NCBI GenBank assembly: GCA_036568605.1
Contig: DATCSE010000126.1
Location: 1-10,726, forward strand
Reading direction: 5' to 3'
Length of the DNA stretch: 10,726 nt
Source: DATCSE01 sp036568605
Lineage (GTDB): Bacteria; Pseudomonadota; Gammaproteobacteria; Burkholderiales; Burkholderiaceae_C
The notes under the pieces are model-generated. The model saw only the letters and a list, made by a program, of their open reading frames with translations, made no database searches and was not told the DNA's origin. The position numbers and the translations under genes are program-made. Below, one piece after another: positions 6,739 through 10,726 of this stretch (the stretch's first letter is position 1; each line of letters opens with the position of its first letter).

Positions 6739-7230
6739 TCAACGGCCGATAGTCGATTGCCGAAACAGATCCGGTATGCGCTCGAGCGCGTACAGCGCGC
6801 TTTGCTGCCGCACGTGGTTGCGGTCGCCCTCGAAGCGCCGTGTCTCCGAGAAGACCGTGGGCTCGCCCGTACGCGCGGCAAAGGCCCAGGCATAACACTG
6901 CGTGCCGGGCGCAACCCGGGGGTCGACGCCGTCGGTCACGCCGGTATTGGCCACGGCCAGATTGGCGCTGCTGCAACGCAGCGCGCCCAGTGCCATTTCA
7001 CGCGCCACTTGTTCGCTGGTGAGGTTGAAGCGGGAGATCGTCTCGGGCTTCACGCCCAGACACTTCTGCTTCGCGGAGGGCGAGTAGGTCACGAAGGCGC
7101 AGTCCAGCAAATCGCCAGCGCCTTTGACGTCGGCGATCGTGGACGCGATGAGGCCGGCCGTGCAAGACTCGGCCGTGACGAGCGTCAGTTCGCGCTCGCG
7201 CAGGAAGTCGACGATGTCCTGGACGTTCAT
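6739..7230 (-). CDS. CinA C-terminal domain family protein (PncC-like NMN amidohydrolase)
   Basis: 163 residues, the size of a stand-alone CinA C-terminal domain. An excellent Shine-Dalgarno (GGAGGTGA) lies 7-8 bases upstream of ATG 7230. The N-terminal motif VTAESCTAGLIAST (18-31) contains the conserved Ser22 of the family. The stretch FVTYSPSAKQKCLGVKPETI (47-66) matches the usual YSNxAKxxxLGV block, and VAREMALGA fits the following helix. PncC enzymes deamidate nicotinamide mononucleotide in pyridine-nucleotide recycling. The second family block, normally TGIAGPxGGxxxKPVGTV, reads TGVTDGVDPRVAPGTQCYAW here, so the enzyme may be divergent in substrate or activity. I therefore withhold the symbol pncC. 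It is the last gene of the metal-transport operon, 21 bp after the second PRC-barrel gene. Confidence 0.87.
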   Translation of the reverse strand: MNVQDIVDFLRERELTLVTAESCTAGLIASTIADVKGAGDLLDCAFVTYSPSAKQKCLGVKPETISRFNLTSEQVAREMALGALRCSSANLAVANTGVTDGVDPRVAPGTQCYAWAFAARTGEPTVFSETRRFEGDRNHVRQQSALYALERIPDLFRQSTIGR

Positions 7231-7251
7231 GCTGGGTCACCTCCGAGTGCT

Positions 7252-7518
7252 TCAGTCCGTCAGTTGCACGACCCGACCGTCGATGCCGCGCACGCGCGAC
7301 CACGCGGCCGAGTCCGGTCGCTTCTCGCTCAGGCCCACACGTTCCATCCAGCCGGTACTGCCGTAGATCACCTCGGTGACGACGGACCGTTCGTCGCCGG
7401 GCACCCAATCCACGCGCAGGTCGAACACACGGCCGCGATCGCGGCCCTGCGCGTCGCGCACGTGCAGCCGCGCCAGCGCGCTGGCCAAGGCTAGGACATG
7501 GGCAGACGGGCGATCCAT
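7252..7518 (-). CDS. Small PRC-barrel-like protein, second of a pair
   Basis: 88 residues from ATG 7518, which has GGAG 9 bases upstream. It overlaps the previous gene by 28 bp in a different frame. A TTG at 7488, just past the upstream stop, is the alternative start (78 residues). The body, LARLHVRDAQGRDRGRVFDL (15-34) followed by VTEVIYGSTGWMERVGL (47-63) and ending in RGIDGRVVQL, has the strand-turn pattern of a PRC-barrel: an 'x-D-x-x-G-x-x-x-G-R-V-x-D-L' entry, then a hydrophobic strand describing an output region. This small beta-barrel fold occurs in RimM and photosynthetic reaction-centre H subunits, and as an accessory domain in some transport proteins. The assignment rests on pattern only and is weaker than for the neighbouring genes. 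It is probably cytoplasmic and translationally coupled to the previous gene. Confidence 0.68.
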   Translation of the reverse strand: MDRPSAHVLALASALARLHVRDAQGRDRGRVFDLRVDWVPGDERSVVTEVIYGSTGWMERVGLSEKRPDSAAWSRVRGIDGRVVQLTD

Positions 7519-7835
7519 TTGGACAAGCTCCGATCCAGCGCGCCGGCGCCCCAGGCGTCGGCCTGCGAGCGCAGCCCCACGGTCTCGGAGACCTGCGCGA
7601 CCTCGCGCCACGGGATGCGCACGATCGCGTCGCCGAAGATGCGGCGTGCGAGGCCGCGCAGCCAGCGCGGCAGCCGCCGGCTCCACGCGCCGGGGCCCAG
7701 CAGCAGCGCCGCGATCGCGGGTCCCTGCGGCGTCCACGCGATCTCGAGGTCGTCGACCATGCCGCACGAGATGCCGGCGACGTCGACCACTTCATGGTCC
7801 AGCACCTCGCGCAGCACATGCAGCGGCCGGCTCAT
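7491..7835 (-). CDS. PRC-barrel-like protein, first of a pair
   Basis: 114 residues. Its ATG (7835-7833) overlaps the transporter's TGA (7834-7832) as ATGA, a classic coupling arrangement. Residues 8-87 read as a PRC-barrel: VLDHEVVDVAGISCGMVDDL (11-30), a strand AIAALLLGPG (40-49), a basic loop SRRLPRWLRGLARRIFG (52-68) and the closing strand VRIPWREVAQV (72-82). The IPWxxV ending and the G-x-V-D-D-L/E entry are typical of the fold. A C-terminal tail (88-114) holds a short amphipathic segment. Direct fusion of the operon order to the transporter suggests a regulatory or docking role for it, but this is inferred from context. No enzymatic motif is visible. Stop is TAG at 7491. Confidence 0.75.
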   Translation of the reverse strand: MSRPLHVLREVLDHEVVDVAGISCGMVDDLEIAWTPQGPAIAALLLGPGAWSRRLPRWLRGLARRIFGDAIVRIPWREVAQVSETVGLRSQADAWGAGALDRSLSKWIARLPMS

Positions 7836-9070
7836 CCCTGGCCTCCGTGCGTCAGGAAGAACAGCGGCAGCGCCGCGATCGCGGCCAGCGTGACCAGCAC
7901 CAGATAGAACCAGCCCAGCGCATTGGCCAGCCAGCCGTTGGCATGCGAGCCCATGATGTGGCGGTCCTTCGCGACCATCAGCAGCGGGAAGTAGCTCAGC
8001 GGCAGCACGACGACCGACGCGACGATCGAGTACTCGACCACCTGCACCGGGTCGATGCCGGTGACCACCAGCAGCGCGGCCAGCAGCAGCAGCGCGATCC
8101 AGGCCAGCGTGAAGCGCGGCGTCTCGCGCTGCCGCAGGTGCTTGCCCCAGGGCCAGCCGGCGAACTGCGCGAGGTTGTACGCGCCGGACAGGCAGGTCTC
8201 GATCGCCGCTCCGCCGAACGCGAAGAACATGCCGGCCAGCGCGAAAGCCAGGCCGGCGCGGCCCAGCGTCTCGCCGGCGGCCAGTGCCGCGGCGCCGGGC
8301 GACTGCGGGTCGATGCCGCGCGGTGCGAAGAAATCCGCGCCCAGCCCGATCAGTGCCATCGACAGCAGCGCGCCCAGTCCGAAGCCGAGCAGGACGACCA
8401 CGCGGTTCAGCGTCACGTCCTTGGGCTTCCAATCATCCTCGATGCCGCCGGAGGCGTAGAAGTAGGTCTCGTAGGGCAGCATGATGGAACTCAACAGCGC
8501 CACCGCGACGTACGCGTAGAGCAGGGTGTCGCGCGTCGAGCCGCCCGGCGTCGCGCGCGGCACCAGGCCGCTCGCCATCTCGTGCCAGTCGGGCCGCGCG
8601 GCGACCAGCGCGACGGCGAAGACGATCATCATCAGCCCGCCCAGGCCGTAGACGCGCTCGATCCACTGGAACGGCAGCACCCACACGACCACGGTGAACG
8701 CCACGAAGGCCAGCAGCACGAACCATCGATAGGGTCCGTCGGAGGCGAGCTGCCACAGCAGCGCGACGCCGCCGATTTCGGCGGCACAGGTGAGCAGGCT
8801 GACCACCAGCGAGGCCACCAGCGTGAGCCCGCCCCACGCGAAGCCCGCGCGCTCGCGCACCAGGCTGAACACCGGGCGCCCACGCACCGCGGCCACGCGG
8901 CCGGCCATCTCGCAGTACGCCATGATCCCGATCGTGCCCAGCACGCTGACCCACAGCAGCTGGTACCCGAAGCGCGTGCCGGCGGTGAGCGTGAAGACGA
9001 GCTCGCCGATCTCGACGAAGCCGCCCATCGCGGTGAGGATGCCGAGAAAGATTTCCGCTGCCTGGCCCAT
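7832..9070 (-). CDS. NRAMP-related divalent metal transporter with atypical metal-binding site
   Basis: 412 residues with about 11 membrane helices (approximately 5-30, 38-58, 79-105, 117-133, 141-158, 183-206, 224-245, 271-292, 320-337, 345-366 and 380-405), the usual NRAMP/APC topology and size. The TM1 region GGFVEIGELVFTLTAGTRFG (16-35) followed by YQLLWV aligns with the canonical motif, in which DPGN binds the metal. Here that position reads E20-I-G-E23. The TM6 region SSIMLPYETYFYASGGIEDD (194-213) aligns with canonical MPHN, which becomes L198-P-Y-E201. CEMAGRVAAVRGR (53-65) after TM2 is also typical of one branch of the family. Inner-membrane cation transport is likely, but the ion cannot be assigned to Mn or Fe with such changes. 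Start ATG 9070 has GAGG 7 bases upstream. It lies 15 bp after the exported-protein gene. Confidence 0.88.
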   Translation of the reverse strand: MGQAAEIFLGILTAMGGFVEIGELVFTLTAGTRFGYQLLWVSVLGTIGIMAYCEMAGRVAAVRGRPVFSLVRERAGFAWGGLTLVASLVVSLLTCAAEIGGVALLWQLASDGPYRWFVLLAFVAFTVVVWVLPFQWIERVYGLGGLMMIVFAVALVAARPDWHEMASGLVPRATPGGSTRDTLLYAYVAVALLSSIMLPYETYFYASGGIEDDWKPKDVTLNRVVVLLGFGLGALLSMALIGLGADFFAPRGIDPQSPGAAALAAGETLGRAGLAFALAGMFFAFGGAAIETCLSGAYNLAQFAGWPWGKHLRQRETPRFTLAWIALLLLAALLVVTGIDPVQVVEYSIVASVVVLPLSYFPLLMVAKDRHIMGSHANGWLANALGWFYLVLVTLAAIAALPLFFLTHGGQG

Positions 9071-9085
9071 GCGATGCCTCGTGCG

Positions 9086-9523
9086 TCACGGCGCCGGCGG
9101 AAGAGCGCGTTCGGCCTGCTGCAGGCGGGCCTGCAACGGCGCACCGCTGTCGCGCTCAGGGGGCCAGGCGCCGCTGCGCAAGCGCGAGACCTCCTGGTTC
9201 AGTTCGCCTGCCGCGGCCGACGCGATCTCGGCCTGCGGCCGTGCCGATGGTGGCGTGGGTGCGTCGGACAGCTGCTCGCGCGCACGCTGCACGGCTTTTT
9301 CGAGCTGCGAGGCATGCGCGCGCACATAGCGCGGCGGCAGATCGCCGCGCTGCGCCAGCTGCTGCAGCAGCGACAGCTCCGCGGCCTGCGAGCGCAGCAG
9401 CGCGACCGCGATGCGCAGCTCGCCTGTTTCGTCGTCCAGCACGCCGCCCGCGCGCACACCCGCGGGGGCGCATGCGCTTGCCAACGCTGAGAGGCAGACC
9501 AGCCAACCCGAGAGGACACGCAT
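9086..9523 (-). CDS. Small exported protein or lipoprotein, coiled-coil rich, function unknown
   Basis: 145 residues with an N-terminal signal sequence, MRVLSGWLVCLSALASAC. Cys18 follows ALASA, a weak lipobox (Ala at -3). Cleavage by ordinary signal peptidase after VRA (residue 25) is an alternative. The mature part is hydrophilic, mostly helical and rich in Ala, Gln, Arg and Leu, with heptad-like runs (about 35-85: LRIAVALLRSQAAELSLLQQ and QLEKAVQRAREQL), and ends in a Pro-rich tail. I recognise no domain family. It is the first gene of the run leading into the NRAMP-like transporter (15-bp gap), so a periplasmic or outer-membrane partner in metal handling is possible, but nothing in the sequence (no His or Cys clusters) shows metal binding. 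The Shine-Dalgarno is weak. The start is chosen because it opens the signal peptide. Confidence 0.75.
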   Translation of the reverse strand: MRVLSGWLVCLSALASACAPAGVRAGGVLDDETGELRIAVALLRSQAAELSLLQQLAQRGDLPPRYVRAHASQLEKAVQRAREQLSDAPTPPSARPQAEIASAAAGELNQEVSRLRSGAWPPERDSGAPLQARLQQAERALPPAP

Positions 9524-9600
9524 CGATGCAATGGTGAGGCGAGGTTACCGCGGCATGGGCAGGCGGCGTGCCCGGCACATCGTTTGCCGGCCGTTCGGGC

Positions 9601-9621
9601 GCGGGATCGATGACATCCCGC
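9601..9621. promoter_or_regulatory. 7-bp inverted repeat just upstream of the alcohol dehydrogenase
   Basis: GCGGGAT (9601-9607), a 7-base loop and ATCCCGC (9615-9621) are perfect inverted arms. The repeat ends 4 bases before the Shine-Dalgarno GAGGTG (9625-9630) of the dehydrogenase gene. It could be a repressor site or an mRNA hairpin that influences translation. The rest of the 109-bp divergent gap shows no clear promoter. Confidence 0.28.
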
Positions 9622-9632
9622 ATCGAGGTGGC

Positions 9633-10726
9633 ATGGCCGGACGATGGATATGCGCCGCGACGCTGGCGGCATGGGCATGCGCAGGGCCTGCCGTCGCGCA
9701 GGACGACCGCGAGTGGACGATGGCCGCGCGCGACTACGCGAACACGCGCTACGCGCCGCTGGCCGACATCGACGCGCGCAACGCCGCGCGCCTGCAGCTC
9801 GTGTTCAGCTTCTCGACCGGCGTCGTGCGCGGGCACGAGGCCGCGCCGCTGGTCGTGGGCGACACGATGTACCTCGTCACGCCGTTTCCGAACTACCTGT
9901 ACGCGCTGGACCTGCGCCGGCCGGAGCGCCCTCAGAAATGGCGCTTCGACCCGCATGCGCACGAGGGTTCGCAGGGCAAGGCCTGCTGCGACGTCGTGAA
10001 CCGCGGCGCCGCCTACGCGGACGGCCGCGTGTTCATCAACACGCTGGACGACCACACGATCGCGGTCGATGCGGCCACTGGCCGCGAGCTGTGGCGCACC
10101 AAGCTCGGCGACATCGAGCGCGGCGAGACCGTCACGATGGCGCCGCTGGTGGTCAAGGGCCGGGTGCTGGTGGGCAACAGCGGCGGCGAACTGGGCGTGC
10201 GTGGCTGGCTCACCGCGCTGGACGCCGCCAGCGGCCGCATCGTCTGGCGCGCCTACAGCACCGGCCCCGATGCCGACGTGCTGATCGGCCCTGGCTTCAA
10301 ACCTTTTTACGCGAGCGACCGGGGGACTGACCTGGGCACGCGCAGCTGGCCCGGCGACGCCTGGAACATCGGCGGCGGCACCGTGTGGGGCTTCGTCTCG
10401 TACGACCCCGAGCTGGACCTGCTGTACTACGGCACCGCGAATCCGGGACCGTGGAACCCGAAGCAGCGCCCTGGCGACAACAAGTGGACGGCAGGCATCT
10501 TCGCGCGCCGGCCCGAAACCGGCGAGGCCGCCTGGTTCTACCAGTGGTCACCGCACGACCTGCACGACTACGACGGCGTCAACGAGAACGTGCTGGTCGA
10601 CCTGCCGTGGAACGGCCATGCGCGCAAGCTGCTGCTGCATCCGGACCGCAACGGCTACCTCTATGTGCTGGACCGCGCGAGCGGCGAGGTGCTGGCTGCC
10701 GATCCGTACGTGCCCATCACCACGAG
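9633..10726 (+). CDS. PQQ-dependent alcohol dehydrogenase, lanthanide type (methanol/ethanol family), truncated at window edge
   Basis: The first 364 residues of a protein that normally has about 600. The signal peptide MAGRWICAATLAAWACAGPA with cleavage near VAQ (21-23) sends it to the periplasm. Eight-bladed propeller features follow: DYANTRYAPL (34-43), adjacent cysteines C118-C119 in ACCDVVNRG (the PQQ-facing vicinal disulfide), GETVTMAPLVVKGRVLVG (164-181), and the ligand motifs ELGVRG (E186) and GTANPGPWN (N270). PHDLHDYDGVNE (307-318) gives catalytic Asp312 and a second Asp at 314. By comparison with MxaF (Ala at that place) and XoxF (Asp), this is the lanthanide-binding signature. It oxidises alcohols or aldehydes and passes electrons to a c-type cytochrome, whose gene is not in view. 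Shine-Dalgarno GAGGTG sits close to ATG 9633. The C-terminal propeller blades are beyond the window. The substrate is undetermined, so no symbol is given. Confidence 0.93.
   Translation, partial: MAGRWICAATLAAWACAGPAVAQDDREWTMAARDYANTRYAPLADIDARNAARLQLVFSFSTGVVRGHEAAPLVVGDTMYLVTPFPNYLYALDLRRPERPQKWRFDPHAHEGSQGKACCDVVNRGAAYADGRVFINTLDDHTIAVDAATGRELWRTKLGDIERGETVTMAPLVVKGRVLVGNSGGELGVRGWLTALDAASGRIVWRAYSTGPDADVLIGPGFKPFYASDRGTDLGTRSWPGDAWNIGGGTVWGFVSYDPELDLLYYGTANPGPWNPKQRPGDNKWTAGIFARRPETGEAAWFYQWSPHDLHDYDGVNENVLVDLPWNGHARKLLLHPDRNGYLYVLDRASGEVLAADPYVPITT

Noticed and set aside
7491..8432. A 313-codon minus-strand frame that includes the first PRC-barrel protein
   Set aside because: Only its last 114 residues, from ATG 7835, make sense. 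The upstream part overlaps the transporter in another frame and is low-complexity.
7376..9490. A 704-codon open frame on the plus strand across the transporter operon
   Set aside because: It is antisense to four genes with recognisable motifs. Its product is low-complexity Arg/Gln/His/Ala, as expected for the complement of high-GC codons.
9574..9612. TTGCCG as a possible -35 box for the alcohol dehydrogenase
   Set aside because: No acceptable -10 hexamer lies 16-18 bases downstream.

Overview
The window is very GC-rich DNA (roughly 70% by eye) with tightly packed bacterial genes. Codon use, protein content and gene style suggest a proteobacterium, most likely a betaproteobacterium of the Burkholderiales. 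That placement is an inference from general resemblance, with no marker gene in the window. Eleven protein-coding genes can be supported, two of them cut by the window edges. I see no rRNA, tRNA, CRISPR array, insertion sequence or phage gene, and no gene-free stretch is longer than about 170 bases.

Layout. (1) 1-1275, minus: the N-terminal 425 residues of a secreted or periplasm-facing two-component-regulator propeller protein, running off the left edge. (2) 1447-2441, plus: two small membrane proteins, a conserved hypothetical protein and a DUF2269 protein. They converge on (3) 2467-3783, minus: an atypical SDR fused to a DoxX-like membrane domain. (4) 3932-5218, minus: an FAD-dependent amine/amino-acid oxidase-like protein, divergent from (5) 5311-6735, plus: homospermidine synthase, with all the family active-site residues I could align. 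(6) 9523 down to 6739, minus: an apparent five-gene operon coding for a small exported protein or lipoprotein, an NRAMP-related metal transporter with a rewritten metal site, two short PRC-barrel-like proteins with overlapping genes, and a CinA/PncC-type amidohydrolase. (7) 9633-10726, plus: the first 364 residues of a periplasmic PQQ-dependent alcohol dehydrogenase with a lanthanide-type Asp-Tyr-Asp motif, running off the right edge.

How the parts fit. Homospermidine synthase makes the polyamine homospermidine, and the divergent FAD oxidase could act on polyamines or related amines, so the pair may be a small polyamine module. The NRAMP-like transporter with two PRC-barrel genes looks like a metal-transport unit with its own accessory or regulatory subunits. 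It is the least conventional part of the window, because both signature metal-binding motifs of NRAMP are replaced by acidic residues. The adjacent alcohol dehydrogenase is predicted to need a rare-earth ion. Any functional link between it and the transporter is speculative. The SDR-DoxX and DUF2269 genes meet end to end and may be functionally related membrane proteins. Convergent ends are extremely short (25 bp and 3 bp), and divergent starts are separated by 171, 92 and 109 bp that contain a few short inverted repeats but no convincing sigma-70 promoter by eye.
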